Positions 56,801-64,000 of a DNA stretch of 64,000 nucleotides are shown here, in pieces. Origin of the DNA: Closterium sp. NIES-65 (Eukaryota; Streptophyta; Zygnematophyceae; Desmidiales; Closteriaceae); contig CANXME010002275.1 of NCBI GenBank assembly GCA_948144175.1, positions 4,277,001 to 4,341,000 on the forward strand, in the 5' to 3' direction. The stretch's first letter is position 1. Every line of letters begins with the position of its first letter. Made by a program: the position numbers and the translations under genes. The notes under the pieces are model-generated. The model saw only the letters and a program-made list of their open reading frames with translations, was not told the origin of the DNA and did no database searches.

Positions 56801-59800
56801 CAACACTGAGGCCACGAAGCTCGTTCCAAAAGGTGCAGCCAGGGTGGGAGAATGGAGAGGATGCTGAGTGTGGGGGCGATGATGCAGCCCCGGGGGGGAA
56901 AAAGGGGGCACAGGCAGGGAGGGAAGCTGTGTGAAGGTCAATACAAGAAGCACAGGCTCGCGAGGATGCTGAGCGTGGGGGCGATGATGCAGCCGTGGGG
57001 AAAGTCAAGAGGGAAAAGGGGATATAATACAGAATGTGAAGTGAACATTGTGCGTGTGGAAAGCTGTGGTCTATGCTAGAGCTCCTGTTCGTGCCTGGGA
57101 TTTCTTACATTCTTTAGACGCATTCTCAGAGCGTTGCCGCACAAGGAATAAAGGAGAAAACAGTGTGGTTGAATCGTGAATAGGGATTCTCTGGTGGGTG
57201 GGTGGGGGCATCCTCTGATAGCGTGGATGTCCCCACCCACCACCACAGCACTCGCCTCAATGCTGTAGCTTGATTTCCATTTCCCTTCAACGTGTAATAA
57301 GTCGAGTGTTGAGTCGACTCAAAACTCGACTCATTACAGGTGGGTGGGGGCATCCTCTGATGGCGTGGGTGTGTGGGGATGCCCCCACCCACCACCACAG
57401 CACTCGCCTCAATGCTGTTGCCTGATTTCCCTACAAATTGGCTGCACTGACTGCATTGACTGGAGTTAACTGCATGCATGCCCTACCATGGATGCTTTGT
57501 CGCAAAACTCATAGAGACCACTGAGCTCATCCTCTGGTATGTGCGCCCCCACCACCACACTGCTGAGACCGAATGCTGTTGCCTGGGGACATGGGGTAGC
57601 GGGGAGAGAGGCGGAGGAAGGCAGGAAGGGAAGAGGGCAGAAGAACAGTGGGTATTAGAGCTCATCCTCTGGTATGTGCGCCCCCACCACCACACTGCTG
57701 AGACCGAATGCTGTTGCCTGTGGCCATTTGGTAGTGGTGGGAAAGAGGAGAGGGGGAGGGATAGGAGGGAGGGGAGGGGAGGGGGAGGGGAGAAAAGGGT
57801 GGCTGCATGCATGACGTCATTCGCTGTTATGCTCGCTTCGCTCCCACCACCACACTACTGAGACCTTTCTTTTGCAAGGGGGAATCCACATAGCAAAGGC
57901 TTTAACAGGGAAATCCACATACACAACATCCCACTTACACACACACACACGTGCATGCAAGCATGCACAAAACCCCGTCAAAGCATTCACGGACTCACAC
58001 TTCCTCTCTCCATCTCACCTCACCTTTCCCACGTTCTCACACCCCCAGTGATATCCACATGGACGCCAAACCACCCACCTACACAAACACACACATGCAC
58101 AAGACTATGCAAACGCGCGCGCATTTGCACACACGCACACGTCAACGCACACGTCAACGCACACGTCAACGCACACGTCAACGCACACGTCAACGCACAC
58201 GTCAACGCACACGTCAACGCACACGTCAACGCACACGTCAACGCACACGTCAACGCACACGTCAACGCACACGTCAACGCACACGTCAACGCACACGTCA
58301 ACGCACACGTCAACGCACACGTCAACGCACACGTCAACGCACACGTCAACGCACACGTCAACGCACACGTCAACGCACACGTCAACGCACACGTCAACGC
58401 ACACGTCAACGCACACGTCAACGCACACGTCAACGCACACGTCAACGCACACGTCAACGCACACGTCAACGCACACGTCAACGCACACGTCAACGCACAC
58501 GTCAACGCACACGTCAACGCACACGTCAACGCACACGTCAACGCACACGTCAACGCACACGTCAACGCACACGTCAACGCACACGTCAACGCACACGTCA
58601 ACGCACACGTCAACGCACACGTCAACGCACACGTCAACGCACACGTCAACGCACACGTCAACGCACACGTCAACGCACACGTCAACGCACACGTCAACGC
58701 ACACGTCAACGCACACGTCAACGCACACGTCAACGCACACGTCAACGCACACGTCAACGCACACGTCAACGCACACGTCAACGCACACGTCAACGCACAC
58801 GTCAACGCACACGTCAACGCACACGTCAACGCACACGTCAACGCACACGTCAACGCACACGTCAACGCACACGTCAACGCACACGTCAACGCACACGTCA
58901 ACGCACACGTCAACGCACACGTCAACGCACACGTCAACGCACGCACTCACATACTCCCACCACCTCCCTCCATCTCACCCTCACCTGTCGCACGTTCTCG
59001 CATGCAGCAGACGCATCCCCAGAGAAATCCACGTATACGCCTGTAGACCGCGACTGGGGAGAGAGTGAGTAGAGGAAGAGTGAGCAACAGAGAGCGCACC
59101 TGAGCAACACAAAGAGCACCTGAGCTACACAAAGAGCACCTGAGCAACACAAAGAGCACCTGAGCAACGGAGGCCAGGACCATGATGACGTCAGCCACCA
59201 CTGGCAGCTCGAGAGGCTCAGGTAGACCCGCCACCTGCGACAACAGAGACAGGAGTAGTGCGAGATGGGGGACAAGGAGGAAAAATGGGGAGAGGGAGTG
59301 GGGGAGAGCAGAGGGGTGGACTTGCAGTGGGGAGTGAGGCAACAGAGGCAAGGGGGACGGATGGAGAGAATGATGGTGAGAAGGAGGCGCCCATGCACGC
59401 CTGTCTCGTTCTCTCGTTTTTCAATGCTGTGCAGGCGGAGGGAGAACGAGAGCACGCAGCTTGCTCTCCCTCTTATCCTCAATTCCTCTCCCTCCTCCCA
59501 TCCCTGCTTCTCTCACCTCCCCCGCGTCTCGCCCGTTGGCCTCGGGATTGCCGTGCACCACAGCAGCTAGTTGCAACCTGCGAGGGACAACCAAAGGCCT
59601 CTGTCTCCCCCTCATCCCTCAATCCTCCTCTCTCAACCCTACCCTATCCCTCCCCTCTCCCCTCTCCCCGCTACCCTCTACCCAAACCCTTCTGACCTCC
59701 CCCGCGTCTCGCCCGTTGGCCTCCGGATTGCCGTCCACCACAGCAGCTAGATGCAGCCCCCAAGACTAGCACCTTCCATCTTTCTCGCACCTATCCACTC

Positions 59801-60830
59801 CTCTCCCCTTTCCCGTCTCACCTCCCCCGCGTCTCGCCCGTTGGCCTCAGGATTGCCGTCCACCACAGCAGCTAGTTGCAGCCCGCGAGCAGAGGAGAGC
59901 GTAGAGAGAATGGTGGCGCCGAGAGGCGAGGCTACAGGACCGCTCACCACCAGCTGTGGGGAGGGAAGGAATAAGGGGGCACACTTGTCTTATATGAGTT
60001 TGCAGCTGCCAGTTGCAGCTCGCGGGCAGAGGAGAGGGTCGAGAGGATGGTGGCGCCGAGAGGGGACGCCACAGGACCGCTCACCACTAGCTGGGGGGGG
60101 GGAGATAAGGGACAGATAAGGGGAGGAGGGAAGAAAAGTGCTTATTCATGGAGCAGCCAGTTGCAGCCCGCGGGCAGAGGAGAGGGTCGAGAGGATGGTG
60201 GCGCCGAGAGGCGAGGCCACAGGGTCGCCAGCACCAGCTGAATGGGGGAAGGGAAGGGACGGGACGGGACGGGACGGGACGGGACGGGACGGGAATGGAA
60301 GGGCGCAGATTCACCGTTGCCAGGACCGGATTGTTCATGAGTTAAGGCAATATGAATTGGGCAGACTGACCACGTTACCGCGTTGCTGCGCGCGCGGCAA
60401 TGCGGCGGGTTGATTTGCTCAGCGCCTCACCTGTGAGGCCACAGGAGGGCACGTGTCATCACTTTACTGCCGCATTGCCGGCGGAGGGCACGTGGCAGCA
60501 CGTTACCGTTGGTCACCGCGAAGGCTAAGGAGATTTCGCGAGGAATATTCCGTTTAAGGGCACCTTGAGAACGTTTCCGCCTTGCTGCGGGCGCGGGAAT
60601 GCGCCCATTCCTGGCGGCTCTCCGATCGCGCGGATCCCGGCTCGCCGTTCGATCTGCTGATGAAAATTCGATCCTACGGCTGGGATCAGATGAACCCCCC
60701 GTTGCTGGCGAAAAGTATCTATTGATTCCCCGGAAAACGCGGACTTCGAGTACGTGGGAAGTAGGCGAGGTGAGTGATAGTCGCGGGTGGTGAAGGAGGA
60801 ATGGAGAAGCGAGTGCGGAACGGAAGCCAT
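53881..60830 (-). CDS. DapB-family protein, CRR1-like (dihydrodipicolinate reductase fold)
   Basis: Ten exons, all phase 0: 60830-60564, 59953-59822, 59234-59160, 59053-58985, 57582-57487, 56573-56454, 56012-55926, 55442-55344, 54849-54763, 53913-53881; 1065 nt, 354 aa. The start [15 protein letters not shown] looks like a plastid transit peptide; the exon 1 donor (GTGCCC) is weak. The nucleotide-binding start is [16 protein letters not shown], then [16 protein letters not shown]. Later lines, [22 protein letters not shown] plus [34 protein letters not shown] and the end [10 protein letters not shown], follow the DapB fold in order. The His-His-x-x-Lys signature of true reductases is absent ([10 protein letters not shown], then [10 protein letters not shown]), so catalysis in lysine synthesis is doubtful. 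The best match is the plant CRR1 group, needed for assembly of the chloroplast NDH complex. The exon at 56573 has a rival partial copy at 56266-56340. Confidence 0.75.
54267..54720. repeat. 16-bp minisatellite in the DapB-like gene's last intron
   Basis: About 26 units of GAGGTACAAGGTAAAC (with AAATG variants), starting at a TTTTGGGACGCCTCAAAA imperfect palindrome. Translations as [13 protein letters not shown] are artefacts. Confidence 0.9.
54857..55200. repeat. CATGCCA-type tandem repeat
   Basis: About 340 bp built from CATGCCA and CATGCCACATGC blocks, directly upstream, on the minus strand, of the acceptor of the DYMPG-type exon at 54763-54849. A higher-order duplication of about 115 bp is visible. 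Confidence 0.9.
55510..55566 (-). pseudogene. Ghost copy of the DapB-like exon starting [10 protein letters not shown]
   Basis: On the minus strand it reads [18 protein letters not shown] and then diverges, 70 bp upstream of the real exon at 55344-55442. Acceptor sequence is retained; the donor half is missing. Confidence 0.75.
55630..55915. repeat. 14-bp minisatellite TATGGCATGTGGGG
   Basis: About 20 units in the intron between the exons at 55344 and 55926. Confidence 0.9.
56045..56175. repeat. ATGAGTATGCCATGC tandem repeat
   Basis: About seven 18-20-bp units of CATGAGTATGCCATGCCATG with variants, in the intron upstream of the exon at 55926-56012. Confidence 0.8.
56266..56340 (-). pseudogene. 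Partial copy of the DapB-like [10 protein letters not shown] exon
   Basis: On the minus strand: [17 protein letters not shown], then RADLAQ and a GTGATG donor. It corresponds to the second half of the exon at 56454-56573 but is equally protein-like. It has a possible acceptor (CACTCAG before TTCGCC), which would make a 57-nt phase-0 exon. It could be used instead of, or in addition to, the end of the full copy. Confidence 0.55.
56398..56461 (-). repeat. 18-bp repeat with GT start and AG end at a splice donor
   Basis: On the minus strand the exon ending ACGCAG at 56454 is followed by repeated GTGAGGGTGCTGATGCAG. Each unit starts with a donor-like GTGAG, ends with CAG, is a multiple of three and has no stop (VRVLMQ). 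Confidence 0.8.
56680..57000 (-). pseudogene. Three ghost copies of the [10 protein letters not shown] exon
   Basis: Minus-strand copies begin at about 56745, 56890 and 57000, each after a C-rich acceptor: [13 protein letters not shown] with frameshift, insertion or truncation afterwards. None is a full exon. Confidence 0.75.
57185..57440 (-). pseudogene. Two ghost copies of the DapB-like [12 protein letters not shown] exon
   Basis: GCAACAGCATTGAGGCGAG, then GTGGTGGTGGGTGGGG, then ATCAGAGGATG, repeated twice with frame-breaking changes, separated by the palindrome at 57301. Confidence 0.75.
57301..57330. repeat. 30-bp near-perfect palindrome at a duplication junction
   Basis: GTCGAGTG-TTGAGTCGACTCAA-AACTCGAC, one mismatched pair, lies exactly between two copies of the [12 protein letters not shown] ghost-exon block (each with GTGGGTGGGGGCATCCTCTG). 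Confidence 0.88.
57660..57870 (-). pseudogene. Two more copies of the [12 protein letters not shown] exon
   Basis: The copy at about 57664-57722 is identical in its first 58 bp to the functional exon (AHIPEDEL) and then meets TAA; the one at about 57830-57865 keeps only the VVVG part. Acceptors are retained. Confidence 0.75.
57870..58066 (-). pseudogene. Two ghost copies of the GVYVDFSG exon
   Basis: VYVDFP at about 57898-57925 and [15 protein letters not shown] at about 58020-58066 echo the exon at 58985-59053. The long 12-bp satellite lies between the second ghost and the real exon. Confidence 0.6.
58136..58945. repeat. Homogeneous 12-bp satellite (CACGTCAACGCA)n
   Basis: About 67 consecutive units of ACGTCAACGCAC with no visible variant over 800 bp, in the intron upstream of the ghost exon at 58020. 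All six frames are open through it, producing apparent proteins that are artefacts. The lack of variation suggests very recent expansion or homogenisation. Confidence 0.95.
59085..59160 (-). repeat. 20-bp repeat with GT start and AG end at a splice donor
   Basis: On the minus strand the exon ending GTTGCTCAG (59160) is followed by three or four copies of GTGCTCTTTGTGTTGCTCAG. Each copy starts with the donor and ends with a copy of the exon's last bases, which also form an acceptor-like TTGCTCAG. Confidence 0.8.
59515..59770 (-). pseudogene. Two ghost copies of the nucleotide-binding exon's 3' half
   Basis: [20 protein letters not shown] (about 59517-59580) and [20 protein letters not shown] (about 59697-59757), each with the GTGAG donor region, repeat the end of the exon at 59822-59953. 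Confidence 0.8.
60000..60240 (-). pseudogene. Two ghost copies of the nucleotide-binding exon's 5' half
   Basis: [16 protein letters not shown] and [10 protein letters not shown] at about 60000-60093, and a more diverged copy at about 60150-60238. Both include the acceptor. Together with the two 3'-half copies, the real exon is flanked on both sides by halves of itself. Confidence 0.8.
60253..60296. repeat. (GGGAC)n microsatellite
   Basis: Eight or nine GGGAC units in the first intron of the DapB-like gene. Confidence 0.9.
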
Positions 60831-61804
60831 GGCTGCCTGGTTCCGCGGCCTCAAAAAAATAATTCTATCCTGTCGGAATTCAAGTATGAATTTTGTTGCT
60901 AAATTGTGAAGGCACCGTGATGTCAAGCGAACTCAAGTTGGCGATTGTACGCGATAAAATGCTTCTCGGTACGATAGCTGTCTGTTTCGTGATGAATGCG
61001 TTTGTTCCATCCTCCAACAGCTTCAGTAAGCGCATTTCACAAACCAGAGATTGCTACACCCAGCACCTCGAAAACTCCGCAAAAGCTACCAGGAATGAGT
61101 CGCCATCGCACTGCATCACTACTATAGCAGCTTAGACCCCACTGAACCGCGTCTGGCCCCGTCAGGGGGTAGCCTCCCCAGCGTTCCAGACAACCTTGCA
61201 TCCCGAATTCGAGGAAATAGCCTCCCCAGCATTTCTCAATGAGTAGAACTGCTTCTTAACGCGTTCAAACGCACTGCACCGCACTGAACGAGCATTGGTT
61301 CGCCAAACTGGCAGTCAAACTACTCCTGTCACCCAGTCATCAGTCATCAGTCACCAGTCGTAGGTCACCAGTCATCAGACCCAACTTAGTAGAAGAGTCC
61401 GTTTGGAAGTAGCAGGAATGTCAACGATGCTTGAGCATAGGAATCCGATACGCACACAGCAAGCTCGACCTCGATTCTGTCGGAGCTTGCTCTACCACCA
61501 CACATTGATAGCGACCGACTCTTTGCGACGCATCGAGGCTCGTTGCGACTGATTGCGACATGGAATCCACATTCTTTACGTTGTTCTTCCGAATCGAAAT
61601 GACGGGTCGGTCGCTGTCAAAGCGTGGTGATCGCGACTGGCTCACTGCGGGACGTAGTCGTCGTTCCATCCCAGTCCTCGCACTGCAATGTCGCGTTCCA
61701 CGATCATCATGTTTATCCTTAAAAAAAAAAATCTCGATCCTACTTCCATCGTTTCGACTCCGACTCCAAACGAATTACACGGCTGATGCTACTGGCACAG
61801 CGCT
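60831..61804. promoter_or_regulatory. Divergent intergenic region between the DapB-like and alpha-galactosidase genes
   Basis: This 974-bp stretch separates two divergent genes and should contain both promoters. A short tandem CAGTCATCAGTCAC run lies at about 61336-61380, and an A-run is at about 61721. No clear TATA box, transposon or open frame. Confidence 0.4.
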
Positions 61805-63581
61805 ATGTCTTACAGAAAAGAATGCTCGTTGTCGCCACCACTTGTGGCATTAGTCGCTGTGTGTTTATATTTCGCGATTGCCGTCGTTGAAGCGTCGCCT
61901 ACTCTGAACCCAGGGAGCGAAAGCAAATGCGAAATCCCCGCCGAAACCGGCACGGCTCTTCGAGCCCGTAATGTTGGGTCGCGAACCATTGCGCGAACCC
62001 CGCCTCTCGGGTAACACCGCTGGCGAAACCGATTATGACAAACGCTCGTGTCGCATCGCCGTGCATGTAACATGCTTTACCTAATTCCGTGACGTGCCGC
62101 GTCTGACGTACCTTGTGACGTGGCATTCGTGGCAGGTGGAACAGCTGGAACCATTTCGGATGCAATGTCACTGAAGAGATCGTGAAAACCCAAGGTAGTT
62201 CTGCAAACGATAGGCCCTTCTTCTCATGCCGTATCATCGTGTGACTTGGGTGTGTATCTTGCCCTTCTTCTTGACATGAGTCTCTGAGTCAGGATCAACG
62301 TTGTTGGGATTAGCAGTACAGTACGGTACCAGTATGCAGTCATTGTTGTTTCCCAGTGTCCCTTATGTTATTCTACGCAGATATGCGTGCTGTTTCTGCA
62401 ACTGTTACCGTTTCAGTGCCAGTTATGACAGTGCATGAAACGGAGAGCCACAGAGATTGCATTGCACAGCATTGTCACCTTAGAGGCATAAGGCCCGCTG
62501 TTGCTTTCACGGCTGATCATTCCTGCTATCTTGCTGTCTTCTGCTGTGTGTTGATGGGTGCTGCTGTGTGCTGGCAACCTCGTGATGCCAACATGCTCTC
62601 TGTCACAGCGGACATGCTCGTATCCTCAGGACTCGCAGCCCTTGGCTACATCTATGTCAACATCGGTGAGATGAAACTTCATTAAATACTTGCAGTGCTT
62701 GCTTGCTTGCGCATGTAGATAGCAATAAGTGGATATGATGAATATTGTGATTGAATCAATCTTCGTCGTAGTTCCAGGCATGTTAAAACAGGAGTAAAAA
62801 GGCAACCACCTGCAGACAGGGCTATGTTGAGATTGGGGCTTGCCTGAACGCATTGCCAGCATAATCATGTCGCCTTGTTGCATACTTTTGCTCATTGGGT
62901 TGATTTGGCATGTAGTTGCCTGACCTCTGCCTTGTGTCACTTGCATCCTGCTAACATCGTGACTTGACCCCTCTCTTTTTCACAGATGATTGCTGGCAAG
63001 CAGACTCTCGAGACTCTGAGGTGGGTAAATTATCCTCCCATCCCATGCATCCGAGTCCAATGTGTCCCATGCATTAAAACCCCCATCCATTTCCTCTCTC
63101 TGCACTGTCCGTCCACTGTGTGTTCAGAGAGAGGAAGGGCACTGTTCAGAGGAACAGAGTGCACTTTCAGAGGAACAGAGTACACTGTTCAGAGGAACAG
63201 AGTGCACTGTTCAGAGGAACAGTGTGCACTGTTCAGAGGAACAGAGTGCACTGTTCAGAGGAACAGAGTGCACTGTTCGGGCCGCCTGGCGCCATCCCCA
63301 GTCTTGAGACGTCTCAAACCCAGTTTGCATTTCCTCAAGGATGGCTCGCATTTCCGCGCAGTCCGCTGTGTGTTCAGGGTCCCCTGGGCCATTCGTTCAA
63401 ATGTATGACGTCTCAAAAGCCCCATGCATTCCATCGCAACAACCATCCCTTGTTGTCTTTTTGTCCACTGTGTTCAGGGCCGCCTGGCACCATCCCCGGA
63501 CGCATTCCCTTCGGGCATCAAGGCGCTAGCAGATTATGTGCACAGCAAGGGGCTCAAGCTGGGCATCTACTCCGACGCTGG
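61805..63581 (+). CDS. GH27 alpha-galactosidase (melibiase), N-terminal part
   Basis: Exons 61805-62010, 62136-62194, 62609-62665, 62986-63020 and 63478-63581 have consensus sites and matching phases (2,1,1,0,2). The N-terminus has a secretion signal (hydrophobic [18 protein letters not shown]). Family motifs follow in order: TPPLG joined to [11 protein letters not shown], then [19 protein letters not shown], then a DDCW motif spread over exons 3-4, and [20 protein letters not shown]27 enzymes remove terminal alpha-1,6-galactose from raffinose-type sugars and galactomannans, here probably in the wall or vacuole. The catalytic aspartates (KYDNC region and acid/base) would lie beyond the right edge, so the gene is cut by the window. 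Confidence 0.9.
63140..63285 (+). repeat. 22-bp tandem repeat in alpha-galactosidase intron 4
   Basis: About six or seven units of GTTCAGAGGAACAGAGTGCA with small variants. Confidence 0.9.
63283..63480 (+). pseudogene. Ghost copies of the start of alpha-galactosidase exon 5
   Basis: GGGCCGCCTGGCGCCATCCCC at 63278-63299 and TGTTCAGGGTCCCCTGGGCC at about 63371 repeat the acceptor and first codons of exon 5 (TTCAGGGCCGCCTGGCACCA). The first is cut by a TTGAGACGTCTCAA palindrome. Confidence 0.65.
63304..63317. repeat. Short palindrome TTGAG-ACGT-CTCAA
   Basis: 14-bp perfect palindrome directly after a ghost copy of the exon 5 start. A half-site, GACGTCTCAAAAG, follows at about 63407. Confidence 0.8.
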
Positions 63582-63666
63582 GTGAGTCAGTGCGTCGATA
63601 TGGTCTGAAGGGGCTACAATGGAGAGGGGTTGGGGAACGAAGTGAGGGGGTTGGGAGTGGTGCTGC

Positions 63667-63721
63667 AGACTATGTGCACAGCAAGGGGCTCAGGCTGGGC
63701 ATATACTCCGATACTGGGTGA
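63667..63721 (+). pseudogene. Ghost copy of the 3' end of alpha-galactosidase exon 5
   Basis: [17 protein letters not shown] followed by the same GTGAG donor, about 85 bp after the real donor. There is an AG (GCTGCAG) just before GACTATGTG, so it could be spliced as a 50-nt exon, but that would duplicate sequence and shift frame. Confidence 0.75.
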
Positions 63722-64000
63722 GAGCATGATGCATCTAGCTGGTTGGGAATGCTATGCAACAGCAAGTGGGGAAGAAGATGGAGGAGAGGAGAGAGTGTGC
63801 ATATTTTCTGAGCTGGTCCTTTTGTCTGAGAGTGTGCATTTAGAAAATTCCTGGAACCAGGTAGATATGTCAAATTCTCCATGCTTATGAATGTATGTAT
63901 GTATGTACCTGTCGGGGTTGTATGGTACCTCCACCCCCGCACCAGCATTCGCACGTGCGCACTCAAGCCGGGCTCACTGTGGCATGAAGCAGTGGATGCT
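63722..64000 (+). other. Alpha-galactosidase intron 5, cut by the window edge
   Basis: Non-coding sequence with a short (ATGT)n run at about 63888-63908. No further exon is recognisable before the end of the window. Confidence 0.5.

Noticed and set aside
58136..58945. CRISPR-like array
   Set aside because: The 12-bp units are contiguous with no spacers, in a eukaryotic intron.
58020..59072. Long open frames (over 280 codons) through the 12-bp satellite
   Set aside because: A 12-bp period without stops keeps all frames open; composition is pure repeat (TRQR, VNAH, ALTC, VDVC) with no domain.

Overview
The window is nuclear DNA of a green-lineage eukaryote, most likely a streptophyte alga or an early-diverging land plant. 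The genes have many short exons with GT..AG introns. A DapB-fold protein resembles the plant plastid factor CRR1, a GH27 alpha-galactosidase has plant-type motifs, and the transposable elements are Ty1/copia, pogo-, Harbinger- and Mutator-like. A zygnematophyte (desmid) is a guess, not a finding. There are no rRNA genes, canonical tRNA genes or bacterial operons.

Genic block 1 (1-18.6 kb). A minus-strand gene for an M41 (FtsH-type) metallopeptidase-like protein without an AAA module (1918-9187, seven phase-consistent exons) is divergent from a plus-strand gene (10170-14498, seven phase-consistent exons, 433 aa) that joins EF-hand calcium-binding loops to a tomosyn/synaptobrevin-like SNARE tail. 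An intronless F-box/LRR reading frame with two in-frame stops follows (16103-18535).

Transposon block (18.7-53.4 kb). This is a nest of elements whose order of insertion can be read from target-site duplications. Copia A (18678-27491) carries a minus-oriented non-autonomous LTR element inside gag. A pogo-like DNA transposon (27681-37071) is split by copia D (30662-36629), which has an internal inverted segment and a mutated reverse-transcriptase site. Copia C (37286-53366) sits in a plus-strand copy of the M41 terminal exon. C is itself hit by a TRIM element with a tRNA-like core, by minus-strand copia B (42678-50064), by a second non-autonomous LTR element, and, in its right LTR, by an 85-bp pogo-type MITE.

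Genic block 2 (53.9-64 kb). A minus-strand DapB/CRR1-like gene (53881-60830, ten exons, all phase 0) is divergent from an alpha-galactosidase gene (61805 to beyond the right edge).

Two patterns run through the genic blocks and are not explained by the transposons. First, nearly every exon is accompanied by one to five degenerate tandem copies of part of itself plus flanking intron ('ghost exons'), often cut at the splice site. Second, a short palindrome, TTTTGAG-N4-CTCAAAA with a self-complementary but variable centre, recurs in introns and lies repeatedly at the junction between two duplicated blocks.
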